NCBI RefSeq assembly: GCF_001653335.1
Contig: NZ_CP015079.1
Span: 930,001-994,000 of the forward strand
DNA from: Nocardioides dokdonensis FR1436
GTDB lineage: Bacteria; Actinomycetota; Actinomycetes; Propionibacteriales; Nocardioidaceae
Length of the DNA: 64,000 nt
Reading direction: 5' to 3'
Positions within the stretch are counted from its first letter, which is position 1. Each line of letters starts with the position of its first letter. Position numbers and translations under genes: made by a program. A model generated the notes under the pieces. That model had not been told where the DNA came from, did not search any database, and was given only the letters and a program-made list of their open reading frames with translations. Shown piece by piece: positions 52,874 through 61,414 of the stretch.

Positions 52874-54172
52874 TCACCCCTCGCCGCGGGCGGCGCGCAC
52901 CGCACGCTCGGCAACGGCGTGCTCGTCGGTGCGCGCGTCGTAGGACCAGAAGTCGCGCAGCCACAGCGCGGTCGCGCCGACCCCGACCACGCAGGCGACC
53001 CCGCCGCTGGTGATCGAGCCCCGCACCGACCACAGGTCGGCGGTGATCCCGGCCCGGACCTGGCCACCGAGCGGGCCCAGCGAGTAGGACAGCATCTCGA
53101 TGCCGGCCAGGCGCCCCCGCATCCCCTCGGGGATGGTCTGGCTCCACACGATCCCGCGGAAGACCCCCGAGACCATGTCGGCGGCGCCGGAGAGCGCGAA
53201 GAAGGCCGCGACCAGCCAGAACGACGGCATCAGCCCGGCCAGCGCGATGCACACGCCGTACGCCGCCGCCGCGAGCACGATCGCCCGGCCGTGGTGGTGC
53301 ACCCGCCCGGTCCACCCCGACAGCGCGGTCGCCACCAGCGCCCCGACCGTCTCGGCCGAGTAGAGCAGCCCGAGCAGCTCGGGGGCCTCGAAGACCGTCT
53401 CGGCCAGCGCGGGGAAGAGCACCACCGGCATCGCCAGCAGCATCGCGGCGATGTCGACGAGGTAGGTGCCGAGCAGGTCGCGGCGACCCATCGCGTAGCG
53501 CATCCCCTGGGCGATGCCGGCGAGGCTGGGCGCGGTGGTCTCCTCGCGGTGCGGGTAGGAGGTCATCGCGAGGTACATCAGCGTGGCCACCGCCAGTCCG
53601 ACGACGTCGACCACGAAGCACCAGCCCAGTCCCACGAAGGCGATCAGCAGGCCACCGAGCGCGGGCCCGACCAGCACCCCGATCTCCATGCCCAGGCTGG
53701 TCAGCGCCTGCGCGGCGGGGATCTCGTCGTGGCGCACCGTGCGCGGCATCAGCGCCTCGCGGGAGGGGCGCTGCATCGACGAGGAGGAGGCCAGCACCGC
53801 GGCGAGGACGAAGACCAGCCACAGGTGCGGGTCCGGGCCGAAGGCACCGAAGGCGTTGGCAGCGAGCACCGCGGTCGCGACCGCCTGGGCCACGCCCGTG
53901 CCGACCAGCAGCCTCTTGCGGTCGACGTGGTCGGCCAGGGCGCCGCCGTACAGCGCGAAGACGACCAGCGGCACCAGCTCGACGAGGCCGACCGCGCCGA
54001 CCGCGAAGTTGGACCCGGTGACCCGGTAGACCTGGAACGGGATGGCGACGTAGGTGACCATCGCGCCGAAGTAGAAGACCGTCCCGGCCACGAACAGCAG
54101 CCGGAAGTCGCGCGAGGTCTGCAGCGGGGCCAGGTCGATGCGCAGCCCCCGCAGCCGCTCAGCCCAAGTCAT
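52874..54172 (-). CDS. MFS transporter (EntS-like), 432 aa
   Basis: Twelve hydrophobic helices in two halves: FYFGAMVTYVAIPFQVYRVTGS, LYGGALADHVDRKRLLVGTG (motif A, DHVDRKR), MQRPSREALMPRTV, and FRGIVWSQTIPEGMRGRLAG in the second half. It belongs to the EntS/MFS_3 exporters. Substrate unknown. The ATG at 54172 is immediately upstream of the family N-terminus. The upstream gap holds a 22-nt tandem repeat array. Confidence 0.9.
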   Translation of the reverse strand: MTWAERLRGLRIDLAPLQTSRDFRLLFVAGTVFYFGAMVTYVAIPFQVYRVTGSNFAVGAVGLVELVPLVVFALYGGALADHVDRKRLLVGTGVAQAVATAVLAANAFGAFGPDPHLWLVFVLAAVLASSSSMQRPSREALMPRTVRHDEIPAAQALTSLGMEIGVLVGPALGGLLIAFVGLGWCFVVDVVGLAVATLMYLAMTSYPHREETTAPSLAGIAQGMRYAMGRRDLLGTYLVDIAAMLLAMPVVLFPALAETVFEAPELLGLLYSAETVGALVATALSGWTGRVHHHGRAIVLAAAAYGVCIALAGLMPSFWLVAAFFALSGAADMVSGVFRGIVWSQTIPEGMRGRLAGIEMLSYSLGPLGGQVRAGITADLWSVRGSITSGGVACVVGVGATALWLRDFWSYDARTDEHAVAERAVRAARGEG

Positions 54173-54232
54173 GGTCGATCACCGATCCAGGTTTCCAGCC
54201 GCCCGACCCGCACGCGACCTATTTGCCGGGTG

Positions 54233-54342
54233 GGCGCGACATCTGCGCCGGGTCGGCGCGACATCTGGGCCGGGTCGGCGCGACATCTGCGCCGGGTCAG
54301 CGCGACATCTGCGCCGGGTCGGCGCGACATCTGGGCCGGGTC
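54233..54342. repeat. Tandem array of five 22-nt units (dispersed repeat, site D)
   Basis: Five near-perfect units at 54233, 54255, 54277, 54299 and 54321. The parts are GCGCGACATCTG, then C or G, then GCCGGGTC. The P450 stop (54341-54343) is built from the last unit. The unit also occurs, inverted, at sites A and C. It fills most of the gap between the P450 and MFS genes. Confidence 0.9.
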
Positions 54343-55768
54343 AGCGGCGGGCGACGTGGATGCGGGCGCCGTCGCGGGGCACCGAGGTGATGTTGCGGAC
54401 CTTCGGCCCATCGGCGACCGGGGTGGTGACGTCGTGGACGCGCAGCACCTCGCGCAGCACCGCGACCCCCTCCATCTGGGCGAAGCCGGCGCCGATGCAG
54501 CGGCGTACGCCGCCGCCGAACGGGATCCAGGTGTTGGTCGGCGGGTGCTGGCCCAGGAACCGCTCGGGACGGAAGGCGTCGGGGTCCGGGTGGTGCTCGG
54601 AGCGCTGGTGGGCCACGATGATCGAGGGGCCCACGGTCGTGCCGCGGGGCAGGTCGAGCCCGCCGATGGTGGCGGGGCGCACCAGCGTGCGCACCACCAT
54701 CGGGATGACCGGGTGCAGCCGCATCGACTCCTTCATCACCGCCTCGAGCCACGCGTCGTCCTCGGGGGTGGTGCCGTCGGCGGCCTCCTGGCTTCGGCGC
54801 AGCAGCGCCGGGTCGCGGCCCAGCTCGTAGAGCGCCCAGGAGAGCGAGGTCGCGGTCGTCTCGTGCCCGGCCAGCAGCAGGGTGACGAGCTGGTCGCGCA
54901 GCTCGGTGTCGGTGAGCCGGTCGGACTCGTCGGTGCTGCCGGCACCGTGGCGGATCAGCCGGGAGAGCACGTCGCTGCGCTCCGCGAGGTCCGGCGCCGC
55001 ACGCCGCTCGCGGATCTCGGCGTAGATCAGCCGGTCGAGCTCGGCCTGGTTCTGCACGGTGCGGCGCCACGGCCCGAAGCGCTGCAGCGCCGGGTAGCCC
55101 CAGCCGAGCAGCACCGCGGGACTGATGTCGACCGTCGCGTTGACCCGCGGTCGCATCGCGGCCAGGCGCCGCTCGTCGGTGACCCCGAAGACCACGCGCA
55201 GGATGACCTCGAGGGTCAGCACGTTCATCCGGTCCAGGGCCCGCAGGGTGACCCCGTCCGGCCAGTGCGCCGCCTCGTCGGCGGCGAGGTCGGTGACCAG
55301 CGAGCGGTACTCGCGCAGCGCGGCCCCGTTGAAGGCCGGCATCAGCAGCTTGCGGGCCCGCTGGTGCTCGGCGCCGTCCTGGAGCAGCAGCGAGTGCTCC
55401 CCCATCACCGGCCCCAGGATCGCGTTGCCCTTGCCGGCGTGGAACACCGCCGGGTCGGCGGCGAAGATCTCCTTGGTGTGCTCGGGACGCGTGAAGAACA
55501 CCAGCGGTCGGCCCCCCGGGACCAGCCGCACGGTGAAGACGTCGCCGTAGGTGCGGTGCAGGTAGGGGTGGAACCAGTGCCGGAACCGCATCAGCGCCGC
55601 GCTCTGCACCAGCACCGGCCACCGCGGCCCCGGCGGCAGCCCGTCGAGGTCGACCGGCGGCAGGTCCGCGCTGCCCACCGAGGCCCCGCTCATCCGGCGG
55701 AACCGCTCCTGGGTCAGGTCACCTGTCTCGGGCAGTGCGTCGAGCTCGGCGATCTGAGAAGTGGCCAT
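54341..55768 (-). CDS. Cytochrome P450, 475 aa
   Basis: Heme-thiolate monooxygenase. The I-helix oxygen motif is LLLAGHETTATS, the K-helix is KESMRLHP, the PERF-type region is FRPERFLG, and the heme loop is FGGGVRRCIGAGFA with ligand C424. The length and style resemble CYP110/CYP102-like or mycobacterial bacterial P450s; the CYP family cannot be fixed by eye. The ATG at 55768 follows TAGTAT by 5 nt. Needs ferredoxin and reductase not encoded nearby. Neighbours suggest lipophilic substrates. Confidence 0.94.
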   Translation of the reverse strand: MATSQIAELDALPETGDLTQERFRRMSGASVGSADLPPVDLDGLPPGPRWPVLVQSAALMRFRHWFHPYLHRTYGDVFTVRLVPGGRPLVFFTRPEHTKEIFAADPAVFHAGKGNAILGPVMGEHSLLLQDGAEHQRARKLLMPAFNGAALREYRSLVTDLAADEAAHWPDGVTLRALDRMNVLTLEVILRVVFGVTDERRLAAMRPRVNATVDISPAVLLGWGYPALQRFGPWRRTVQNQAELDRLIYAEIRERRAAPDLAERSDVLSRLIRHGAGSTDESDRLTDTELRDQLVTLLLAGHETTATSLSWALYELGRDPALLRRSQEAADGTTPEDDAWLEAVMKESMRLHPVIPMVVRTLVRPATIGGLDLPRGTTVGPSIIVAHQRSEHHPDPDAFRPERFLGQHPPTNTWIPFGGGVRRCIGAGFAQMEGVAVLREVLRVHDVTTPVADGPKVRNITSVPRDGARIHVARR

Positions 55769-55773
55769 GTCAC

Positions 55774-55779
55774 ATACTA
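55774..55779 (-). promoter_or_regulatory. -10 box TAGTAT of the P450 gene
   Basis: On the minus strand TAGTAT (55779-55774) is 5 nt from ATG 55768; leaderless transcript is likely. Confidence 0.5.
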
Positions 55780-55807
55780 GGAGTACGCGACCCCGTCTTG
55801 TCGAGGC

Positions 55808-56782
55808 TCAGCCGGCAGCCGTCCCTGGCACCAGGTGCCGGGTGAGGAAGTGGACCTGGTGCGCCAGCACGGCGTCGAAGTGCGCCTTGCCCGGCCACAC
55901 GTCGAAGTGGTCGCCCGGGTAGTGCCGGACCTCGGCGCGCCCCTTGACCGCCGCCTTGGCCGCCGCGTGCGGCGGCGCCAACCGGTCGAAGTCCTCGATC
56001 TGCACCAGCAGCGGGCAGGTGACCTCCGCGGCCCGCTTGCCGGGCCGGTGGCCGCCCAGCTCGAGGGCGACCGCGGCGTCGACCTCGTTGCGGAACGACG
56101 GCCCGGCCAGCGCCAGGTAGTCGTCCTTGCAGCCCGCCAGGGTCAAGGCGCCCTGCTGACCGGGCTCGGCGACGACCGGCACCATGACCGGGCCCCGGCG
56201 GGAGGCCAGCAGCCTGCTGCGCACCCCGTCGACGGTCGAGCGGCCCAGGGTCAGCGCCGAGTGGTGGCGCAGCGCCAGTCGGCCGGCCGCGGCGCCGTCG
56301 ACGAGCGGGGTCAGCGAGACCACCGCAGCGACGTCGTCGCGTCCCGCGGCGACCGCCAGCACGTGCCCGCCGGCGAGCGAGACGCCCCAGAGCACGAGGC
56401 GGCGCCCGTCGACGCCCGGCAGGCCGGCCGCGGCCTGCGCGGCGGCGCGGTAGTCCTCGAGCTGGTCGGCCACCGAGACCCGCTGGCGGGTCCGGCCGCC
56501 GGAGAGACCGAAGCCGCGGTAGTCGAAGGCGAGCACGTCGAGACCGGCCGCGGCCAGGCCGTCGGCGAAGGGCAGCAGCCCGGAGTCGACGGTCCCGGCC
56601 AGGCCGTGGGCCATCACCACGACCGGACGCCCGGCCGCGCCCGCGAGCCCGTCGTGGGCGGCCGGCACGTGGGTGGCCACGCACTCCTCGCCCCCGGAGG
56701 CGAAGCGCACCTCGCGGTGCCCGGGGGAAGCGGTGGTGTCCGGGGCCGCCGAGGCGGTGGTGACGGTGGTGGTGTCGGTCAT
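55808..56782 (-). CDS. Alpha/beta hydrolase, 324 aa
   Basis: Serine hydrolase fold: oxyanion HG motif VVVMAHGLAGT, FDYRGFGLSGG, nucleophile elbow GVSLAGG, and acid/His candidates in IEDFDRLAPP and GDHFDVW. Likely an esterase or lactonase. A Thr-rich N-terminal 20 residues precede the domain. The ATG at 56782 overlaps the TetR stop (ATGA), so it is the last gene of the monooxygenase-TetR-hydrolase operon; a hydrolase acting on esters made by a Baeyer-Villiger-type reaction would fit. Confidence 0.88.
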   Translation of the reverse strand: MTDTTTVTTASAAPDTTASPGHREVRFASGGEECVATHVPAAHDGLAGAAGRPVVVMAHGLAGTVDSGLLPFADGLAAAGLDVLAFDYRGFGLSGGRTRQRVSVADQLEDYRAAAQAAAGLPGVDGRRLVLWGVSLAGGHVLAVAAGRDDVAAVVSLTPLVDGAAAGRLALRHHSALTLGRSTVDGVRSRLLASRRGPVMVPVVAEPGQQGALTLAGCKDDYLALAGPSFRNEVDAAVALELGGHRPGKRAAEVTCPLLVQIEDFDRLAPPHAAAKAAVKGRAEVRHYPGDHFDVWPGKAHFDAVLAHQVHFLTRHLVPGTAAG

Positions 56783-57387
56783 GACGTCCTCCCATAGATG
56801 GTGCGCAGCCACACCGTGACCACGCCCTCGACCAGCTCCTCGCGCCCGAGCGGCCCGCCGACGGCGATCCGCTCCAGCATCCGGTCGTTGAGCTCGAGCA
56901 GCACGGTGGCCAGCGTGGCGGCGGGTACGCCGCCCGGGGCACGGCCGGCGGCCCGCTCCTCGTCGATCATCGCGGCCACGACCGGCACGAAGGACTCCCG
57001 GTCGGAGTCCCACAGCTCGCGCACCGCGGGGCTGGTGGCGCGCGCCTCGAGCGTGGCGCGGCACAGGTGCTCGTGCTTGTCCCAGCTGGCGAAGACGCCG
57101 CGGATGGTGGCCTCGATCCGCTCCTGCGGCGTGCCTGCGGCGGTGAGGTGCGCCGCGGCGGCCGAGGTGTCGTCGTACATCTGGCCCATCAGCGCCGCGA
57201 CCGCCGACGCCTTGTTCTCGAAGTAGAAGTAGAAGGCGGAGCGGGTCACCCCGGCCCGCCGCGAGATCTCGGCGATGTTGATGGCCTCGAGCGAGGAGTC
57301 CTGCAGCAGTCCGTCCAGCGCGGTGAGCAGGGCGGCGCGGCGCTGGTCGCCGCGCGGGGTGCTCTGCGCGGTGTCGACGTCGGTCAC
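56779..57387 (-). CDS. TetR-family repressor (EthR-like), 202 aa
   Basis: N-terminal helix-turn-helix INIAEISRRAGVTRSAFYFYFENKASAV, in part ISRRAGVTRSAFYFYF; the all-helical ligand domain has C-terminal features like EthR (RATSPAVRELWDSDRESF, LLELNDRMLERIAVG, TIYGRTS). EthR controls the monooxygenase EthA in mycobacteria; here the regulator and a flavin monooxygenase share an operon. The GTG at 57387 overlaps the monooxygenase stop (GTGA). Autoregulation through the palindrome at 58791 is likely. Confidence 0.9.
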   Translation of the reverse strand: MTDVDTAQSTPRGDQRRAALLTALDGLLQDSSLEAINIAEISRRAGVTRSAFYFYFENKASAVAALMGQMYDDTSAAAAHLTAAGTPQERIEATIRGVFASWDKHEHLCRATLEARATSPAVRELWDSDRESFVPVVAAMIDEERAAGRAPGGVPAATLATVLLELNDRMLERIAVGGPLGREELVEGVVTVWLRTIYGRTS

Positions 57388-58739
57388 CGGGTGCCCGCGA
57401 GCAGACCGCCGCCGAGGCGCTCGGCACGCTTGACCCCTGCCGGGATCTCCTTGGTGCGCAGGTCGTGCTCGTAGAGGAAGTAGTCGAGCTGCTGGGTGTG
57501 CCGCGGCCGGTCGAGCACGTGCCCGGTGTACTTCTGCTGGTCGGCGTCGATGACCTGCTCCCGGCTCGCGGCGTCGGGCAGGCGGTAGCGACCCACGGCG
57601 TAGGCACCGAGCAGGCGCGCCTGGGACTCGACGAACGGGAAGAGCGTCGGGGTGGCCTGGGCGAAGCCCATGAAGACCACGTCGTCGCGCTCGGGCAGGA
57701 ACATCCGCTTGAAGAGGCGGATCTGGTTGTCGGGCGCGCTGATGACCGCGGGGTCGAAGAAGGGGAAGGTGATGTTGTAGCCGGTCGCGTAGACGATGAT
57801 GTCGAACTCGCCGGACGTGCCGTCCTCGAAGTGCACCGTGGAGCCGTCGAGCAGCGAGACGTTCGGCTTGGGCGTGACGTCGCCGGAGCCCAGCCGCAGC
57901 GGCAGCTCGACCGACTGCGTCGGGTGCGCCTCCCCGAACTTGTGGTTGGGCTTGGGCAGGCCGTACAGCTCGGGGTTGGAGCCGGCCATGAACTGCATCT
58001 TCTGCAGCATCTTGCGCTGCCAGGCCAGCGGCAGGTACGGCGTGGTCACGTAGTACTTGTCGGCCGGCACGCCGCCGGTGTACTTCGGCACGATCCAGGC
58101 GCTCGAGCGGGTCGAGAGCGTGACCTCGTTCTGCAGGCTGCGGCTCGAGAGCTCGACGGTGATGTCGGCGGCGCTGTTGCCCAGGCCGACCACGAGGATC
58201 CGCTTGCCGCTGAAGTCCAGCGGGTCGCGGGGGTCGATGTAGTGGTGGGAGTGGATCTCGGTGCCGGTGAACTCACCGGGGAAGTCGGCGATGCGCGGGT
58301 CCCAGTGGTGGCCGTTGGCGACCACGAGCAGGTCGACGTGGCGCTCCTGGCCGGACTGCAGCCGCAGGTCCCAGCCACCGCCCGCGGCGGGGGCGGCGTG
58401 CTCGACGCCGTTGCGGAACTCGATGTGCTCGCGCAGGCCGAACGTGTCGGCGTAGGAGTCGAGGTAGTCCTTGACCTGCGTGTGGTGGGGGAAGTCGGGG
58501 TAGTGCTCGGGCATCGGGAAGTCCTTGAAGGACAGCCGGTGCTTGGAGGTGTCGATGTGCAACGAGCGGTAGGCGCTGCTGTGCCCGTTGGGGTTGGCGA
58601 AGGCCCAGTTGCCGCCGACGCGGTCGGAGGACTCGTAGCAGGTGTAGGGGACGCCGTAGTCGCCGAGCATCTTGCCGGCGGTCAACCCGCTGATGCCGGC
58701 GCCGATGACGGCGGTGGTCGGCGGGGTCGGATCGGGCAC
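57384..58739 (-). CDS. FAD/NADPH-dependent monooxygenase (FMO/Baeyer-Villiger-like), 451 aa
   Basis: FAD motif GAGISGLTAG at residue ~14, the FMO fingerprint FTGTEIHSHHY (F-x-G-x3-H-x3-Y), NADPH motif GLGNSAADI and the ATGY motif near the C-terminal third. It oxygenates ketones, sulfides or amines; the fingerprint differs slightly from strict Baeyer-Villiger enzymes. The GTG at 58739 has AGGAG 7 nt upstream. First gene of the operon with an EthR-like TetR and a hydrolase. Confidence 0.92.
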   Translation of the reverse strand: MPDPTPPTTAVIGAGISGLTAGKMLGDYGVPYTCYESSDRVGGNWAFANPNGHSSAYRSLHIDTSKHRLSFKDFPMPEHYPDFPHHTQVKDYLDSYADTFGLREHIEFRNGVEHAAPAAGGGWDLRLQSGQERHVDLLVVANGHHWDPRIADFPGEFTGTEIHSHHYIDPRDPLDFSGKRILVVGLGNSAADITVELSSRSLQNEVTLSTRSSAWIVPKYTGGVPADKYYVTTPYLPLAWQRKMLQKMQFMAGSNPELYGLPKPNHKFGEAHPTQSVELPLRLGSGDVTPKPNVSLLDGSTVHFEDGTSGEFDIIVYATGYNITFPFFDPAVISAPDNQIRLFKRMFLPERDDVVFMGFAQATPTLFPFVESQARLLGAYAVGRYRLPDAASREQVIDADQQKYTGHVLDRPRHTQQLDYFLYEHDLRTKEIPAGVKRAERLGGGLLAGTR

Positions 58740-58790
58740 GAGGTCTCCTGGGGCAGCGGGGGTGTGACGTGGAGCACGCTAGATCGCCAA

Positions 58791-58804
58791 TTGACGCGCG
58801 TCAA
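58791..58804. promoter_or_regulatory. Palindromic operator candidate for the TetR regulator
   Basis: TTGACGCGCGTCAA, a perfect 14-bp palindrome in the 92-nt divergent region between the monooxygenase operon and the M1 peptidase gene. It lies 52 nt from the monooxygenase start and 28 nt from the peptidase start, placing it to control both. Confidence 0.6.
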
Positions 58805-58819
58805 CTGTGCCCGGGCGCC

Positions 58820-58825
58820 TACGCT
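58820..58825 (+). promoter_or_regulatory. -10 box TACGCT of the M1 peptidase gene
   Basis: TACGCT ends 6 nt before the GTG at 58832; leaderless transcript is likely. A possible TetR operator lies 16 nt upstream. Confidence 0.5.
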
Positions 58826-58831
58826 TGCCCG

Positions 58832-60226
58832 GTGCCCACCCCCTTGCGCCCCGCTGCGCGCCTGGCCCCCGCCCTCGTCGCCCTCGTGCTCGGCGCCACG
58901 CTGCTGCCGGCGGCCCCCGCCGCGGCCCGCCCCGCCGGCGACACGCTCTTCCCGCAGCAGGGCAACAGCGGCTACCAGGTGCGCAGCTACGACGTCGCGA
59001 TGGACTACCAGCCGCTGACCAACCGCGCCGACGCCACGGTGCAGGTGCGCGCGAGCGCCCGGCGCACCCTCGACTCCTTCCACCTCGACTTCTCCGGGCC
59101 GCGCGTCACCGAGGTGCTGGTGGACGGCGTCGCGGCGCGGCACCGGCGTACCGGCGCCCACGAGCTGGTCGTCACCCCCGACGAGCCGGTGCGCCGCGGT
59201 CGGTTCACGGTGTCGGTCTCCTGGAGGGGCGTGCCGCCCGAGCACACCGACGCCGACGGCAGCACCGAGGGCTGGGTGCGCACCGCCGACGGCGCGATCG
59301 CGCTGGGCGAGCCCGTGGGCGCGATGACCTGGCTGCCCTCCAACAACACCCCGGGCGACAAGGCCCGCTTCCACTACGAGATCACGGTGCCGACCGGCTA
59401 CGAGGTCGTGGCGAACGGCGACCTCGTGGGCCGCGAGGAGACCGCGGCGTCGACCACCTGGGAGTGGGACGCCCGCGACCCGATGGCCACCTACCTCGCG
59501 ATGGTCGCGATCGGGCAGTTCGACGTGCACGAGTCGGAGACCACCTCGATCGACGGCCGGACCCTGCCGATCTGGTCCTTCACCGACGTCACCACCGGGG
59601 ACGCCGCGAAGGCCCGGGCGGCCCTGCCCGAGATCATCGCCTTCGGCGAGCGTCTCTACGGGCCCTACCCCTTCACCTCCGCCGGCCTCGTCGTCGACGA
59701 CGCCCGGGTCGGCTACGCGCTCGAGACCCAGACCCGGGCCTTCTACCCGCCGGGCGCGGCGACCACGTCGACGGTGGTGCACGAGGTCGCCCACCAGTGG
59801 GTCGGCAACGCGGTCACCCTCACCGACTGGCACGACATCTGGCTCGCCGAGGGGTTCGCGGCCTACACCGAGTGGCTCTACGACGCCGAGCACGGCGGCC
59901 CCCGACCCGGCGAGCGGTTCCAGGCGCTCTACGACCGACCCGCCTCCGACGACCTGTGGAGCCCCGCCCCTACCCGGTTCACCGACCCCGCCGACCTGTT
60001 CGGCCAGCCGGTCTACGTCCGCGGCGCGATGACCCTGCACGCGCTGCGCCGCGAGGTCGGCGACCGCGACTTCTTCGCCGTCCTGCGGGCCTGGACCACG
60101 CGGCACCACGACGCCAACGTGCGCACCGCCGACCTCGTGCGACTCGCCGAGCGGGTCTCGGGCGAGGAGCTCAGCGGGCTATTCCGCGACTGGTTGGTGC
60201 ATGACGGCAAGCCGCGGGGCTACTGA
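58832..60226 (+). CDS. Secreted M1-family metallopeptidase, 464 aa
   Basis: Signal peptide (about residues 1-30, AAPAAARP), N-terminal beta-domain, then gluzincin active site VVHEVAHQWVGN (HExxH, H317) and third ligand Glu in LAEGFAAYTEW. The GAMEN-like exopeptidase signature is altered: GYALETQTRAF stands in its place, and aminopeptidase activity may differ. It is shorter than classic PepN (no large C-terminal domain). The GTG at 58832 follows its -10 box by 6 nt. Secreted nutrient scavenging is likely. Confidence 0.92.
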   Translation: MPTPLRPAARLAPALVALVLGATLLPAAPAAARPAGDTLFPQQGNSGYQVRSYDVAMDYQPLTNRADATVQVRASARRTLDSFHLDFSGPRVTEVLVDGVAARHRRTGAHELVVTPDEPVRRGRFTVSVSWRGVPPEHTDADGSTEGWVRTADGAIALGEPVGAMTWLPSNNTPGDKARFHYEITVPTGYEVVANGDLVGREETAASTTWEWDARDPMATYLAMVAIGQFDVHESETTSIDGRTLPIWSFTDVTTGDAAKARAALPEIIAFGERLYGPYPFTSAGLVVDDARVGYALETQTRAFYPPGAATTSTVVHEVAHQWVGNAVTLTDWHDIWLAEGFAAYTEWLYDAEHGGPRPGERFQALYDRPASDDLWSPAPTRFTDPADLFGQPVYVRGAMTLHALRREVGDRDFFAVLRAWTTRHHDANVRTADLVRLAERVSGEELSGLFRDWLVHDGKPRGY

Positions 60227-60241
60227 GCGGCCGGGGCGGCA

Positions 60242-61414
60242 CTACTGGGGGACGCCGGCGCGGTAGACGTCGCGCACCAGCGGCACCCCGGGCCGGTAGG
60301 CCAGGTGCACGTGGCTGGGCGCGTCCAGCACCACCAGGTCGGCCCGTCGGCCCGCCACGAGCGCCCCGACGTCCTCGCGGGCCAGGGCCCGGGCCCCGCC
60401 CAGGGTCACCGCGCGCACCGCCTCGGCGGGCGTCATCCCCATCTCGCGGACCGCGAGCGCGACGCAGAACGGGATCGAGCTGGTGAAGCACGAACCGGGG
60501 TTGCAGTCGGAGGCGAGCGCGACCTGCACGCCGGCGTCGAGCAGGGCGCGGGCGTCGGGGTAGGGCTGGCGGGTGGAGAACTCCACGCCCGGCAGCAGCG
60601 TGGCGATGGTGCCGCTGTCGCGCAGCGCGTCGACGTCGGCGGCGTCGAGGTGGGTGCAGTGGTCGACCGCGACCAGCCCCAGCTCGCAGGCCAGCTGCAC
60701 CCCCGGGCCGGGACCGAGCTGGTTGGCGTGCAGGCGACCACGCAGGCCCACGGCGGCGCCGGCCTCGAGGACGGCCCGGGCCTGGTCGGCGTCGAAGGCG
60801 CCGCGCTCGCAGAACGCGTCGATCCAGCGGGCGTGCGGCGCGGCGGCCTCGAGCATCGGGCCGGTGACCAGCGCGACGTACGCCGCCGGGTCACCCGCGT
60901 GCTCGGGGGGCACGACGTGGGCGCCGAGGAAGGTGGTCTCCTCGGTGAGCCGGCGGGCCACGGCGAGCGAGCGGGCCTCGTCGTGGACGCTGAGTCCGTA
61001 GCCGCTCTTGATCTCGACGGTGGTGGTGCCCTGGCGGCGCATCTCCGCGACGAGCCCAGCGGCGTGCGCCAGCAGCTGCTCGTCGCTGGCGGCCCGGGTG
61101 GCGGCCACCGTGGTGCGGATGCCGCCGGCGGAGTAGCTCTCGCCGGCCATCCGGGCCGCGAACTCGGCCGAGCGGTCGCCGGCGAAGACCAGGTGGCTGT
61201 GGCTGTCGACGAAGCCGGGCAGCACCGCCCGCCCGCCGAGGTCGACCGCGGCGTCGGCGGCGGGTGCGTCGGCGGCCGCACCGACCCAGGCGACGTGGTG
61301 GCCCTCGATCACCACCGCGGCGTCGTGGACCAGCCCGAGCACACCGCCCTGCTCGAGGCGGGCGGGGTCGTTGGTGCTCAGCTCGGCGATGCCGGTCAGC
61401 AGGAGCGAGGCCAT
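60242..61414 (-). CDS. hutI: Imidazolonepropionase, 390 aa
   Basis: Third step of histidine degradation: imidazolonepropionate to formiminoglutamate. Amidohydrolase fold: metal motif [31 protein letters not shown] and the final Asp in ASDCNPGS. Length is typical. The ATG at 61414 overlaps the hutF stop (TGATG). Last gene of the visible hut cluster. Confidence 0.96.
   Translation of the reverse strand: MASLLLTGIAELSTNDPARLEQGGVLGLVHDAAVVIEGHHVAWVGAAADAPAADAAVDLGGRAVLPGFVDSHSHLVFAGDRSAEFAARMAGESYSAGGIRTTVAATRAASDEQLLAHAAGLVAEMRRQGTTTVEIKSGYGLSVHDEARSLAVARRLTEETTFLGAHVVPPEHAGDPAAYVALVTGPMLEAAAPHARWIDAFCERGAFDADQARAVLEAGAAVGLRGRLHANQLGPGPGVQLACELGLVAVDHCTHLDAADVDALRDSGTIATLLPGVEFSTRQPYPDARALLDAGVQVALASDCNPGSCFTSSIPFCVALAVREMGMTPAEAVRAVTLGGARALAREDVGALVAGRRADLVVLDAPSHVHLAYRPGVPLVRDVYRAGVPQ

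Noticed and set aside
54233-54342. CRISPR array
   Set aside because: The five 22-nt units are contiguous without unique spacers and no cas gene is present.
52850-55780. 976-residue plus-strand open frame
   Set aside because: Antisense to the MFS and P450 genes and runs through a tandem repeat; no recognisable domain.
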